Positions 12,962 to 26,542 of a stretch of 64,000 nt of DNA are shown piece by piece. The notes below the pieces were generated by a model. The model was not told the origin of the DNA, searched no databases, and saw only the letters and a list, made by a program, of their open reading frames with translations. Origin of the DNA: Oncomelania hupensis (lineage: Eukaryota; Mollusca; Gastropoda; Littorinimorpha; Pomatiopsidae); contig CM072523.1 of assembly GCA_036898135.1 (NCBI GenBank), positions 32,805,311 through 32,869,310 of the forward strand. Direction: 5' to 3'. The translations under genes and the position numbers were made by a program. Numbering within the stretch: the stretch's first letter is position 1; every line of letters starts with the position of its first letter.

Positions 12962-14178
12962 TTCTGTCTTACAAGTGGACAGCATCGACACAATCCTGCC
13001 ATGCAACATAAGAAAGATTACTATCAGTAAGATGTGACTGGCTGGAAAGTAGAAAATGTTTGTGGACATGTAGAAGTCAATAAAGAACAGCGCAAAGCGT
13101 TAGTAATACCATTATCTTATTACTTATTACCAATTAATTATCATTATTGCTTATCTCTATGCAAAACAATGCTAAAGATAGTGAATCATGGGTAAAACAG
13201 AAGCGCATGAGCCATGGGAAGAAGAGAGAAAGGGGACGGGGCGGGGATGAAATCTACAATTAAAAGTAAAGATAAAGATACTAATAGAGTTATATACAAC
13301 AAAATATAGTAAGAATTTAAAGCGTAAAAAAATGGGATTCAGAAAAGCAAAATGACACAAAAATGCCCACGTCCTTCCAAGTCTGCAGGAAGTAATGATC
13401 ACGATTCATCAAGGCGAAAGTCGCATTGTCGACCACAAGGCCCTGTTAAAGACTGAATCAATAAAAGAAGGGTCGGATTAAAGGCAGCTTTTCAGGGCTA
13501 CTTGCTGAGGGGCCGTGGCGAGCAAACATTAAAGGAGGGACACAGCAGGGTGAAGCGAGAGTAAACTTAAGCCCTCGCCAGCGGATAAACACAAGTGTCG
13601 AACGAGGCTTAAACGAGGGTTTTTGGTTTAAGGGTCACTGTGACGAAAGTGGCGAAGGTGGCAAAGTTATTGTTTCTGTTGCTAAAAGTCATTCTTGTAC
13701 TACTAGGAGGTGAAAGTATATGCCCTAAACAAACGCCGATCACCGCAATACGATTAGTAAGGATTCGGAACGGTGAGATAGCATGGTCATAGAAGCATAA
13801 CTATATGACCTCGATCAATAACTAAACATCATTAATTGAAGAACCCGATTTAAAATAGTGTATACTATTATATAGGCAGGTCAGTCAAAATGTATGCATG
13901 CACACACACACAAACACACGCACACATACACACACACCAACCAAAAAAAATCACGATTAAAGTGTACTTATCCAGCAGTTTAGGCACCTACTTTATTACA
14001 GGTGAAATGGTACCCTGCTGAAGTTCAAAGCAGATGAAGTTAATTTCCACCCGCTCAGCTTCACGTTGAACCAAGCACAGCGAGAAAACAAGTCATAGTC
14101 CAGTTAGTGTTGACTGCAGAGAAAGCAACTATAACCAGCATGAGACCTCCTACTTTATTATTCATAATAGCATTGTAT
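12962..14178. other. no gene recognised
   Basis: No supported exon. Holds a short (CA)n tract at about 13901-13937. Confidence 0.5.
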
Positions 14179-14190
14179 TGATCTTGCCTC

Positions 14191-14774
14191 ACCCCCGTTG
14201 GGGTGCCGGGGGTTTCAGTATAAATAGTATCCCCACTTTCTAGAAATTTAGTGCTTTAAATTCCCACTGTCGCTGTCTTTCTCATTTGCTCTTTCTCAGT
14301 CCTGCTCTGTTCTATCAATCTGCTATACTATCGTCTTCTTAGCTAGACCAGTCTCCTACCTTTTTTCTTGAAAACTCTTCCGGGACAAGACTCCTTGTTT
14401 GTGTATGAGGTCTGTTGGATCAGCTTGGGAATATTGGACGCTTTCTGCCAGGTGGTCACTAGGGCTTCCTATGATGTTATTATTTAGCAATGTAGGCATT
14501 TTATATGTATGTGTTTTGTTGATAATTTATAATGATGTTTGTATTCTATTTTGTTTTTGTAAACGGGGGTTCGATAAGTTGGGGTGAAGCCTCAGCCGTC
14601 CCCTGCGTGGGATGTCTTTATTGTAAAGTGACTGGCTGGTGGAGAGCTTTCGGTTTTACCACTAGGGTTGTTTCAGCAGATCTTTTATGCGGATCAGGGG
14701 TTGTCCGGTCCTGATTTGGCTCAAAAGAGTCCGCTGGACCTAAAGCAATAATAATGTAATGTAATGTAATGTAA
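14191..14774 (+). mobile_element. family B retroelement-like repeat, copy 1
   Basis: About 584 bp, starting CCCCCGTTGGGGTGCCGGGG and ending GGACCTAAAGCAATAATAATG followed by an (ATGTA)-type tail. A 12-bp duplication TGATCTTGCCTC flanks it (14179-14190 and 14775-14786). It matches 28646-29225 over its whole length and 46705-47057 with gaps. It has no long ORF. The TSD plus the variable 3' tail indicate a non-LTR-type insertion, probably non-autonomous or a 3' fragment of an unseen LINE. Confidence 0.85.
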
Positions 14775-14782
14775 TGATCTTG

Positions 14783-14785
<3 letters not shown>

Positions 14786-14828
<43 letters not shown>
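14786..14828 (+). repeat. (TC)n microsatellite
   Basis: A pure dinucleotide array adjoining the 3' duplication of the preceding family B element. Confidence 0.93.
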
Positions 14829-14832
<4 letters not shown>

Positions 14833-17800
14833 AAATCTGTATAAAACAACACTTGTATTCCCAAAACACCTAAATAAATCTAACTGCATGCAGTTCTTCT
14901 GAAAGGATTTAAAATCGTTCTGAAAACAATAGCAAACGCTCTAAAACTGAAACTAGGGAACTGCGGTTTTAAAGTTTACGAATGGAGACCACTTCTTTCC
15001 CTGTTCACGTTGCAGATAGATCTAGACGTTCCGAATAAAACATTAATTACTTCATAGTACTACTTAATTCCACGAGATTGCTAAAGGAAACGGAGCCACA
15101 ATTAAAGGTACGTACGTGGCTCTTTCACGATAGATAAAAATTAAAAAATCAAACAGTACCTCGTGCTTAGTTAATTTCGTGATCTTCAGCTGAGCCGAGC
15201 AAAAGAAATATTTCCAGACTGACAGTAATTATTAAATCAAATGCCCCAAATGCTGTCTGGAACACCCTTCCTTAAATGCTGGCTGAACACTATTCATTAA
15301 ACACTGCTTGGGACATAAGTACGACACACATGAAGTAAGTGAGCAAATGGCATTGCCACAAGCTTGCAGGGCCATAATAATAAGCCGCTAAACATCAGTT
15401 AACTACTACAAGACTCCAAGACGTCTGGCACTTCCGAATAAACGTGAGAAAATTGTGTATTGAGGGCGTTATGTTTCTCCGAATATTATTTAGTTTCGAC
15501 TCGGGCAACGTCTCGGGGGTTTTCTCCGGGTACTCCGGTTTGCTCCCCCAGAAAAATTTAAAAATCACAACTAACGTTAGGTAGGTTGGGTTTGGGCGCG
15601 CCACAGGCTGCGACTACGCTTAAAGCTTTCCCCAGGGGAGGCGGCCAAGAATTTCCCTATGGAAAAAGGGACAATAAGGTAAAAGATAGACAGAGATAGA
15701 CAAAGCAAAGATAGACAAAGAAGATATTCTTGAACAACAGTCCAACAACTGAAAAAAAAACTATGGATCTGTCTCTTATGTGAAAAATCTGAACGAGGCA
15801 TTATTTGAGTATCTACGAAATCAATGTTGCATCCCAATATGGAAAACAAGAAACATAGAACTCCTTGGTATTAGATTTTACAACTATGAGTAGGGCACTC
15901 TATTTCGCCTATTCACAATTCCGATCGCAATTCGCACCTCTCTTATATGAGATGGTTAAACAGATCTGCGAAGTCTATTTTTGTTGCTGTTCTCTGCGGC
16001 CCTCGTTCGAGCCTCCAAATTGAAAGCTTCAAATTACAGGCTGGAGCGGTCGTAGTACCGTATAAGTTTTGTAGCAAACATGGAACGTCATAAACTACAG
16101 CATGGGTCTAAATTCAGACAGCTTACTACTCATGACAGTTAGTTAATCTTTGTAAGCAGACCACAGGCGCTCGCGTGTCCATATACAAGCGCCTGTGAAG
16201 CAGACATAGAGACCTCAGTTTCAATCCAATGTCCTTTTGGTATTCACTTCGACATCCTCATGTGCTACTTATTGTTTGTAAGAACGTCAAAACTACAAAG
16301 GTGAATGTATCGACAATGAAGTTGAAGTTAATACGGAGGTGGGGGAGGGGGGGGGAGAGATAGTTCTTTATTTTTGTTGTTGTATGGGTTTTTGTTAGAG
16401 TTTTGCCCCATACAAGCAAGCATGGCCTGATTTCACTTTCGACGACGATTACGCTAATAACGATGCCTTCTTTTTATATAAATTCCTTCACCTTTTTTTC
16501 TTAACCTCAACATGAAGCACGTCGCCCCAAGAGGATCGTGTAATAATAGTATTGGTACACACTACGCGAGAGGAACAAAAGACTAAGCTTACTAAACAAA
16601 AAGTTGGGGGTTTTTTGGTTTGTTTCCTTTAATCTTTTCTTTTTTTTTTTGAGGGGGGAGAGTGGGTGGGTGGGTATAGTTACACGCTATTAGTAAAGAA
16701 TAATACTATATTGCTTAATGTTATCCTTAATGGGGTCACAAACGGTAGACTAAGACCCTCGTCTTGTCTCGGATTACAAAAAGCAGACTGTTTGGTAGGC
16801 TACTCAAGGCGAGGATAATATATAACGTTAAGCGTCGTGAAGGTGTTTGCTCTCCCACACAGAGTATCCACAGCTTCACCAAGAAGAAGAAGAAGAAGGA
16901 AGGAAGGAAGGAAGGAGAAGGAAGAGTCGACATCATATTCTTGATGTGGAATAAATATAAACAAAACAATGCACATAACAGGATTCTTCCCGATGGGTTC
17001 CAGAAAAGGATAACAGCAATGAAAAGAGTGCCTGTGAAACATTATTCATTTCCATTTTATTTTTGCGTGTTTGACTTTTTTTGCAAAAATAAAAGTTATT
17101 TGTGCGCATGAAATATGAACGAAACATAAGAAACAAATGTAAACACCGGTGTAAAAAATATGGATGTGTATGCTACATTATGCGTTTCACTTAAAATTTA
17201 TTGCCGCAGTTATCTCTTTTCTGGAAAGAAAATATCAGGTGCACCAGCGTTAAAATACAATTTAAAATAGAAAGCCGGCTTTCTTAGGTAGGCTATTATA
17301 TATACTTTATGTTAGAAGCATATTAACTTCGTAAACTTGTACGCAAAAGCGCGACATACTTGTGAAAAGGCCTCACAGAAATAAACAGGCTTATTTGTGA
17401 AATAAATCTCAAAAGAATGAGACAGTAGCCGCATGCTTGCTTACTCATAGTCATAGACCTACAACACTAACACAGTAAAATAATAGTTAGGAAATATTCC
17501 ATTCAAGAAAGCACTGTCGAGTGCTACCTTTACAAGACTATCGGTGTATGACAGAGGCATTGTATTAAATTGCGGAGGTCTATGCACCCAGCGCGTGAGA
17601 AAAAATTCGCCGCTCACCTGTCAGGTAAAATAAAGCAGGTGGAAAAGCGACAGGTAGACTTATATGACTTGCTAAGAGCGCGTCTGGGAGTCACAACACC
17701 TTCAAGGTAAGGGTGGAGTTTATTCGGGTTTGCCTCTCGTATATATTACATTAAAATTCCTTTAAACACCAACGAAGCCAATTACAATAACAACAAAAAC

Positions 17801-19057
17801 AATAGAACGCTGATATGTTATAAATAAAATACAAGCTCGAGATTGATGATGTAGAGTCCATGTCGTTGTGTCTCATAATTTCACTTTAACGTCTTCACAG
17901 CAACAACAAACAAAAATCAAGCCAATAACTGGATGAAAAGTCTGTCAAAAACTACCTGCCGTTTGTCCAAAGGATGGTCTCACCAAACGCTAAATATCAT
18001 CAGCACCAAAGCGCACAGCGCATATTTTATTGTTCATATTCTCCCTGTCTTTGTTTTGTGAACGCAAAGATATGCAATACAATCTCATTGTATTGTATTG
18101 TATTGTAATGTATTGTCCTCTGGCCATAGATCTAGATCGTTTGTGTAATACAATGTATTCAACAAAAGAACGCTACAATATATTTTCATACCGTGCGTAG
18201 GAAGACAATCTGCGAAATATACATAGATCTAGTCCCAATCGTTATCTTGAAGCTGCAAATTTGGTTGTTGTTTTTTTTTTTTTTTTCAGAAATGAAAGTG
18301 TTACACATACTGTTGCACAGGCATCGAAAAAAAATACATGTAAAACAAATCATCTATATAAGGTTAGTAAAGAAACGGAATGAAATTGTAAACTTACCGT
18401 TCACCTCAAACGACCCTGAAGCTTCCATAATGCTCAAGTAGCTTACTAATGCTCGGAAATACGAGGGAAAACAACTTTGGCCGGCTTGCCAGCATGTTGC
18501 GCTAGAGTTGTCTTACGTTCAGGCGGGCATCCTTTCCAAACGAACAGTTCCTCGCCTACAATTTCTGCCCTGTCCTCCATCAAACCTCTCGGACCAACCG
18601 AAAAATTAATTTCAGTTGCAATCCTAGCTAGCTTCTTTAGTTGAAGGAAATCTTCCAGCTCGGGTAGCTTTCATAGTGTTCTGAGACGAGATTTCAGCCC
18701 GGATAACTCTAGGTAACTAAAAACAAAACAAGTCACCTCCCCTTTCCGAAGATGGTCTATTGCTGCATGAAAATGACGCCGTCAGTCCGTAGCAACATTT
18801 ATCCTGCTAAGAGCGATAACATGTTACAATCCACGTGAGGTTTGATTGTTTTCACTCAGAAAGTTACATCTTCGGTCAAATCTTATATAAACTGATCAAC
18901 CTTTACTATTTCAGACACCTGCTACAAAATTATTAAATATAATGCGCAAGATAAAATGGAGGGCCACTGCTGGAGCTTTGAAGTAAAATACAACTCCGAC
19001 GATTTTGCCAAATAAGCACTTTTCGATTCAGAAATATACGAAATTTTTGTTTAGTCT
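14829..19057. other. no gene recognised; repeat fragment and hairpin
   Basis: A fragment at about 15516-15551 recurs at 4857. An imperfect hairpin at about 16163-16200 recurs in altered form at 56107-56151. Otherwise simple repeats (GGAA at 16890-16920, GTATT at 18085) and no supported exon. Confidence 0.45.
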
Positions 19058-19063
19058 AAATCA

Positions 19064-20133
19064 CAGGGTGGAGAACAACTGAATCAAGAAATCTCTGAAA
19101 TCCGGCCGGGGCCCAGGGGCCAAGCCCCGGTATTCGCCCCCTGGAAGAAAATGAATTTATGCAATTTTGAAAGTAATTTAGGGCCTCTCCTGAAAGCAAA
19201 AAGCAAAAAGTAAACATGAATAGAAACACACACACACAAAAAGAATGTTTTATGCACATGTCTTTCAAAAACGTTAAGAATCTTGATTTGTAGGCCTAAC
19301 AAAGTTTGAGGTCCACCGCTGTTACACACAAACTCCACATTTCCAATTTTATTGGGCACACGTTTGTCTATTTTTTAGCTGTAAACAGGCAAGAATTTTT
19401 ATAATTTTAGAGATATTTAGGGGTACGTTAGTAAAAACACCACATCTTAGGTATTAGTGGCTAGTGTATAGATTTAAATGAAATAAAATGCAAAATGAAC
19501 AGAAATAAATTCTATTTTGATTATCTACCTTTTTATACTTCTCTTGTCATGTCTTGTTTTTTATTACTCCATGTGTATACAAAAAAAAGTTTTAAAAAGT
19601 CCAAAAAAGCCCCCTCTTCTTCACTTTCATGCCAGTCTGAAAGATCGTATGCATGCACACTACTGACACTAATTGTCTAATATCAGTACCGATCTCTTCC
19701 TCCGACTCCAAGTCCATTTCTCTCACTTTAATGTCTGATAAATGGAAGCCTGTAAACTCCCCTTCATCAGTCGAAGAATCCAAACCATCCCTTTTAGGCA
19801 CACATACAAGAAAATTTGAAAAAAAAATCGAAAAAACGAACGCATCACAGAGAAAACTTGTGGAAATGCAGTCGAATGTTTTCACAACATAATAAACCGG
19901 AAGTCAATTGCCGGAAGTCTCGCAATCTTTCAAACAACGCGAGAATATAACCACATGGTTGATACGGACGCTCTTGGACGTTTTGCCTGTTTAGACCTTC
20001 GGCCGCTTTTGGCCGTTATGCCCAGTAAAGGGTAGCCCCTCAGCTTCTCACACTCGGAACTCAATATTTTTTTCTCGGAAATGCAAATGCTTTCCGCGGA
20101 AATCCGCGGATTCGCGGAGAGTTTTCCACCCTG
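19064..20133. mobile_element. hAT-like non-autonomous DNA transposon (1.07 kb)
   Basis: The termini are inverted: CAGGGTGGAGAAC at the left and GTTTTCCACCCTG at the right, whose complement is CAGGGTGGAAAAC. A perfect 6-bp duplication AAATCA abuts both ends (19058-19063 and 20134-20139). Ends beginning CAGGG are typical of hAT elements; a 6-bp rather than 8-bp duplication suggests a hAT6-like subgroup. A minus-strand frame at 19592-19885 shows no recognisable transposase motif. Confidence 0.72.
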
Positions 20134-20139
20134 AAATCA

Positions 20140-23100
20140 ACATGTATCCGTACTATCCAGTTAAGACAAATGCTAGATAGAACTATGCCATTTCCTACAA
20201 GAGACGTCTTTCGCTCTGTCTTTCTCAAGTGTTTGGTTTGCAATGTTGAACTGAACTGACATACACGCAAAGGGATACGAACTAACCGAACGGCACAACT
20301 CCTTTGGTGGAACAGTAAAAGCAGAGTAATAAAGTAATAGAGAGGGAGAGGGGTGGAGAAGAAGGGAGAGAGAAGGGCATGATGAATAGAAGAGAAGTTA
20401 TCAAGATTCTCACCCACGAGTCGCACACAAAGCAGCACACACACTTTGCTCCACCTGGTTCGATTGATAGCCTAAGTCTCAAACTGAACAGGTGCGAGGC
20501 CAGGTAATTTGTGCTTTTGTCGCCCTTAACTGTTGTTTGGCGTACGAATCGCCCAGTTATGACATTTTGACGAGGGTTTAGGACGGCGTGATTGATTGGA
20601 TATGAGAGTTGACCATTCTTCATCTCGCATCACCAGTTCCTGTGACGTTTCAAGGAAGAACCATCATGAACAACTGTAGTAGTGACCTTAACAGTCAGGA
20701 TGGAGGTTCTAGGGAATGATGATTTGTGGTAATTCAAACATTTAGATGGACAATATATAACGCACGATGAGTTGTGAAACTGCTGCAATTTCCAATAATG
20801 ACCACAAGTTGTTGGTTTTTGTTTTTCATATTATATAAGACCGAAAACTATAGTTATGTCATATAATGAGGCATCACAATGTTGCAACTATACTATGGAT
20901 TATTGTTGAGTGCCCTAATAGGAAGACAAGCATAACAAGCGTCCACGCGCGCGCGCACACACACATATATATATATACACACGCACACAATCACAAACAC
21001 ACACATACGCGCGCGCGCACTCACAATTGCGCGAACATATTCCTTCTTTTTCGGTCTGTCATTGCCTTAAAACTTGTAACATAGCTTACACAGCACTAAT
21101 ACATAATTGTATTATAACAATGCAGACCTGACTGTCGGCCTATCTGCCATACAAAGGCGATGCCAGCATGATTATCGAGAAACTCAAGTAAACACTGATC
21201 TCCGCCACCAGCTGTCAAGATTTCAACACAAGGATATCTCTTTGTTAAAGATATCGGTGTTTGACATTAGCAGGTATTGTATTGCCAATGAAAGCTGCTG
21301 GGGCAGAAAACTAGGTCTGACAGAAATTGAGGCGTGTGACATTTCTAGCCCTACACGGAGTGGATTGGGATTTTTGTCCCTTCTTTCCCATAACTAAAAT
21401 AAGTAGCACAAACACAATTCTAAGCTAATTTAAAACTATGCAAATATTGAAGGCAAGAATGTGACAATCTTTTATATATTATTGTTTAGATGTGGGAAAG
21501 TCAACTGGACAATTTAAGTTCTTCTCTCCCCGACCTCCACTCCCAATAAAAAAAATTGTTGTCCATCGTCCTGAAGGGTTCACATAAAATTTCAATTAAC
21601 TGACTCACAAAGCGAACAGAAACATACAACAGAAAACCTGCAGAATTTAATTTGCGAGAGCATCCTTGAAATTTTTGTTATAGCAAATAAAATGTTATGC
21701 ATGCGGACAACGAGGGAGAGGAAGAAATATTTGTTTTTCTATCTTTTCCCAAGAATCGAACAAAAATTATAAACTTCCAGATTTTAATTTGTCGAAATAG
21801 TTTTGAAAAGTATACATTTATCAAAAAAGGAAAACTTATTAAGGGGATGGTTGGACAAGAGGTAGGTAGGGATAGGAGGGGGTGGGAGTCAAGGAAGGTT
21901 TCTTTTTGAAAGCTGCGAGGAAAATACATATTCAGACCACCGCTATTGAGAGACTGATGAGAGGAGAAAAAGGGAGAGAGAAACGTCAAAAACAATTATT
22001 CAAGGAGTAAAGGTAGGCATGAAAATGTCCTCCGTTTCCTTCTGCTTCTTGCACACAATGACACAAAGTTTGCCATCAGCCGCAGCACAAAACACCCAGG
22101 CTAAATTAAGGGTGCTTAATGCACTGTTAAGACCACTTGCTGACGAACCAATTAAGTGTGAAGGGATTGCCAGAAAACGTGTGAAAATGACGAATCAACT
22201 CCCTTGCAGGTATCCCAGTCAATCTCCGGGGCCCCCCTCCATCCCTTCCCAAGCCCTTTCCAACTCATATCGGTTTTAGAAATCAGTCTCGAATTCGAAG
22301 TCTGTGAATTTTAACTTTTTATTTGTTATCCCATGAAGTAGAGGGAAAACTCATATGATATTCAAAGGGTGTCGAAAATGGTGGAGGGGTGTGGGTGTGT
22401 TTGTGTGTGTTTGTGTTTGGGTGTGTGCGTGTGCGTGTGGGTGTGTGTGTGTGTTTGTGTTAGCGCGTCGGGAAGAAACAACAGCAACAACAATTTAAAA
22501 ATAAAGACGGAGCAAACAGGTGCAGTAGGTTAATTCCGGCTGATTTCTAAAACAGATTCGCCATTAGTTCAGCTACATTAATTTCACGCAGGATGCTGCC
22601 CTGCAATTTACAAGCACGCTTGTTATGCTGCATCTAGTAACATGGATTATTTATTAAGCGGAAAATGTTGGTTTGTAGTTACTATTTTCTTGTTTTCTTT
22701 TTAATACTTTACATTTCATGCCAGAATGTTTACAATTGACTTCTTCACGGCGCGGCCTGCTAACATACAAATATACATGTATGTACGTAGATTACATATT
22801 ATGGTTTAAGAACCATCAGAATACAATATACGCACGATCACTGGTATCTCATGCTGATACTCAGTGCGATATGTCACTGAAAGAAAGTGGAAGCCATTCA
22901 ATACCCATACTAAGTTTTAGATCCCGTACAGTAGTATTTGATCTATAGCCTTATTGCGTTGAGTACTCAATGCGTTCAATACCCTAAAGATATGCAGTGC
23001 ATTTAAGACCTTAAATTGGCTTTAATCGCTCTTGGGACGTTTCCGATGCCAGCCTTAATTTTCAATTTCCTGCATCAAGACCATTCTTGAGACATGATTT

Positions 23101-23956
23101 TTTCCAATCGTAGAAAAGGTATTAGTGTGAGTCTCGTATACTCGGTACAGCCAGCTAAGTCTTAATTTAAAAGCATTGAGTCAAGTAAGCGATCAGTACG
23201 CTACAATACAGTAAACATTTATGCTATACCAAAACCGGATCATTCATTCATTAAAATGAATTTATTTCTGACACGCCCAATTGTTGCATCGAAAATCCTA
23301 ATAAACTTTATACATTTTGTAAAACTAGACTAGGTTATAATTTGAATTGTTCGTCGCAAAAGAACACTTCAATTCAATTCAAGAATACTTTATTATCTCA
23401 AACAGAGAAATTGATATTATGCTTTAATGACAGCACTAAAAAAATTGCAATAAATGTAGGAGAAATACAATTATAAACATTGACTCTTTAAAAGGTTGAT
23501 ATATGTACAGACAACAGTAAAATAATATTAAACAGGTACAGTAAAATGTGCAGTCCCCAATTTATAACAGTTGGAGGAGAAACAACACGTTGACAAAAAC
23601 AGTACGTGATATTCCCTACTCAAGAAAACCGTATTTTAGTGAGGAAAAAACATTCCCCCCAGAACACTGGATTACTAAAGGCATTGAAACACTCCAAATA
23701 ATTATGTCCGAGTGTCCCCAGGCACGTTAAGACCTTCTTTCACCGTTTACATAAAAAAACTGTGGGAATATAAAGTCTGTGTTAAAAAAGTTCTGCAGAC
23801 TAAAGCTACAACTTCAAGGGATCAAAAATCTAAAGTTTTAGTTAATAGTTCTACGCCTAAATACCCTTTTATGTGGTTGCATGGAATGTATGGCAATGTG
23901 AATGAATAAAGAATAGATTAAAACGATCTTCTCTAACAATGTATATGAAGAATGTC
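20140..23956. other. no gene recognised; simple repeats
   Basis: Contains alternating CG/CA/TA sequence at 20946-21020, a (GT)n tract at 22380-22462 and a probable LINE 3'-end fragment in minus orientation near 23366-23480 (AATAAAGTATTCTTGAATT read on the minus strand). Open frames at 21107 and 22019 are not recognisable. Confidence 0.45.
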
Positions 23957-23961
23957 ACATG

Positions 23962-24218
23962 CAGGGCCGGATCTGGGGGGGGGGGGGGTTCCTGGGTTCC
24001 GGAACCCCCCCCCTGGCCATTCGATGTACCTCACTCAGTCAGAAAAAAAAATATATATGGAGTTTTTTTTAAAGCTCTTAATTTAGTTGACACTGTTGGT
24101 AAGTAAAACGTTCCTCATTCTACTCAAGTTCCTCGAGCGGACACGTTTTTGTCACCCCTAACCCCTTAAAAAATTTTTGGAACCCCCCCCCCCTCCAAGA
24201 GTACGTGATCCGGCCCTG
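23962..24218. mobile_element. hAT-like MITE (257 bp)
   Basis: Perfect 12-bp terminal inverted repeats (CAGGGCCGGATC at 23962, GATCCGGCCCTG ending at 24218), with poly-G and poly-C tracts just inside. A 5-bp duplication ACATG abuts both ends (23957-23961 and 24219-24223). No coding capacity, so it would depend on a transposase encoded elsewhere. Confidence 0.78.
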
Positions 24219-24223
24219 ACATG

Positions 24224-25104
24224 GGTCATAAGATAAAAAGAAGAAGCTTTAAGTGGCCGTGTCATGGTAAAACAGCCGTGAAAAGATCGTGATAAAGCGT
24301 TCTTTCTGTCGGCTATGCTGTCGTTTGATCTGCATAGCTACAAACAATACAACAGTAGCGAAGAAATTGTTATTCTAGAAGGCACGTTTTTGTAAGTAAT
24401 TGATGGGTGGGAAACATTACATTCCTGGTACTATAATAATTCAAGCACTATAATTAGCTAGAGACTTTTCTTTTTTTTAAATTAAATGTGTGTATTAATT
24501 AACATTTTTAAAAACTGTAATGTCCAAGAGAATGAATTATGTGGAGACTGTTTGAATGATTAAGGTAATCTGAGTTCCTTAATTTATTTTTAATTTATTT
24601 TAATTTATGTTTACAAATAATATTATGCATTGCAACGATAAGCCGACTTCTTTATTAGCTTCCTAAAAAATTAACGTGTTTCGCTTTGGTGGATGAAATA
24701 GAACTGAACAGAATATATTCTGTAACAATTCTGTATGTCTATACATTCTTACCTGTGGTCTAGAAGCCTGCGGGTATGACCTAGCAGTCATAATGTTGAC
24801 TTAAGCTGGAAAAAACGCTTTAAATGGGTCATTTACTCTTCTAAGTACAACAACTCGGAATGTATTGTAGACCTTTATGTACATTATCCCTACTTATACA
24901 ATACGTTCCACTTTAGTTAAGACGCTCGATATGCACATGCCGGAAACAAAATAGGGTTTTGTTAGATAGAAGATCGGTTATTGCTCTTTTCATAGCACGC
25001 TGTTCAATACCAACATGGGTTCAGATTTGTCTTTGCGTTATAATAAGATACCACCCAGTGTCTACATACATTTTATCCTGATAATAACAATAATATTATT
25101 GAGA
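24224..25104. other. no gene recognised
   Basis: AT-rich and without supported coding, RNA or repeat features. Confidence 0.5.
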
Positions 25105-25778
25105 ACGTGATAACCTTCCTCTGTAGACACTGTCACTCTTGGCCAGACCACTCTTCCTATGTCATCTTCTGTCAAAAACCTTGGTGTCGTTCTTGGCAAC
25201 ACTCTCTCCATGTCAGAAGTCATACGCAAAACCTGTCAAACATGCAACTTTCATCTCCGTAGAATAGGCCTTGTCCGCAAACATCTGACCACTGACGCTA
25301 CTGTCAAACTAATTTCCTCTCTTATTTTGTCACGCTTAGACAATTGTAACTCTCTCCTGGCTGACTTCCTTCTTCTTCTATTTATCTGCTCCAACGTGTT
25401 CAGAACTCAGCTGCACGTCTGGTTCTCAAAAAAAAAATCTGATCATATCACTCCCCTTCTACATTCACTCCACTGGCTTCCAGTGTCTCGTAGAATTATC
25501 TACAAAATCGCTATTTTCTGTTACAAGTGCGTCCATGGCTTTACCCCTTCCTACCTCACCCAGAACATTCAATTTTATAAGCTAGAAATCTTCGTTCTTC
25601 CTCTGACACCCTCATGCTTCACATACCCAGCTACAAACTCTTCTCTGCTGGCTGTCGATCTTTCTCAGTGCTTGGCCCTTCAACTTGGAACTCTCTTCCC
25701 CTCTCTCTTCGCAGCTTTCCAAACATAGCTACTTTCAAATCCAACTTGAAAACTCATCTCTTCCTTAAATGTTTCTAA
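25105..25778 (+). pseudogene. CR1/L2-type LINE, C-terminal part of reverse transcriptase ORF (broken)
   Basis: The frame reads SSSVKNLGVVLGNTLSM, then SRLDNCNSLLADF, SDHITPLLHSLHWLPVSRRI, YKCVHGFTPSYL and finally ATFKSNLKTHLFLKC before a stop at 25776-25778. These are conserved C-terminal blocks of CR1/L2-group LINE polyproteins, downstream of the catalytic palm, which is missing by 5' truncation. The LQRVQNSAARLVLKKK block lies in another frame at about 25385-25435, and the last block needs a further shift near 25660, so it cannot make a functional protein. Clade assignment is by recognised motif only. Confidence 0.8.
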
Positions 25779-25978
25779 TCTTGCCTCCCATCATCATATA
25801 CCGCCACCACCCACCTCATCACCCCTTCTTAGCTCTCCCCTCCTCCCTCCCTCGTCTCTTATTCGTCTGCTTTTATTTTGTACGTATGAAGCTGGATATT
25901 TAGAATGAATGCGTGAGTACCGCGCTTTGAACTGATATTGTTCCTTGGGAAAAAGCGCTAAATAAATATCCTTATTAC

Positions 25979-26032
<54 letters not shown>
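25779..26032 (+). mobile_element. LINE 3' UTR with (TTA)n tail
   Basis: Continues the broken CR1/L2-type ORF. It contains the terminal motif AAAGCGCTAAATAAATATCC at about 25951 and then a (TTA)n array to 26032. The terminal motif resembles the ends of the family A SINEs. Confidence 0.7.
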
Positions 26033-26034
<2 letters not shown>

Positions 26035-26044
26035 GGAATCAAAC

Positions 26045-26468
26045 AAACTCTCTCTCTCTCTCTCTCTCTTATTGAATAATTAATTATAACTATAACACAC
26101 TTTTGTTTACTGATTGTGATTCAACATTTTTGTTATACTTGGAAAGGGAAGAATAATTTGCGTTTAAATTATCAATTTTGAATACACTTGTAGTACAAAA
26201 TGTCTACTATAAAAAGTCCGGTAATTAATAACGAGTATTGCTTGCCGGTTATTTCATTCACACGTTGCTAATAAAGCAAGAAGGAAACTACGTAGAGAAG
26301 CAAGAAATAATATATTACTTTCAGTGTTCTTGTATTGATTAACCAATTTGCAACCTATTTTGTTCGCCTTTATCATAAAGCCAAGTCAGCAAAATGTGAG
26401 GGTTAGTTACCACAATGTGTAGTCAAGATGATGATGATGATGACGACTACGACGACGACGACGACGAC

Positions 26469-26542
<74 letters not shown>

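Noticed and set aside
18085..18117. Family B tail at the (GTATT)n arrays (8.0 and 18.1 kb)
   Set aside because: Neither array is preceded or followed by the GGACCTAAAGCAACAAT terminus on either strand.
21107..21397. 96-codon frame at 21.1 kb
   Set aside because: No recognisable domain, no splice partners, and AT-rich background gives such lengths by chance.
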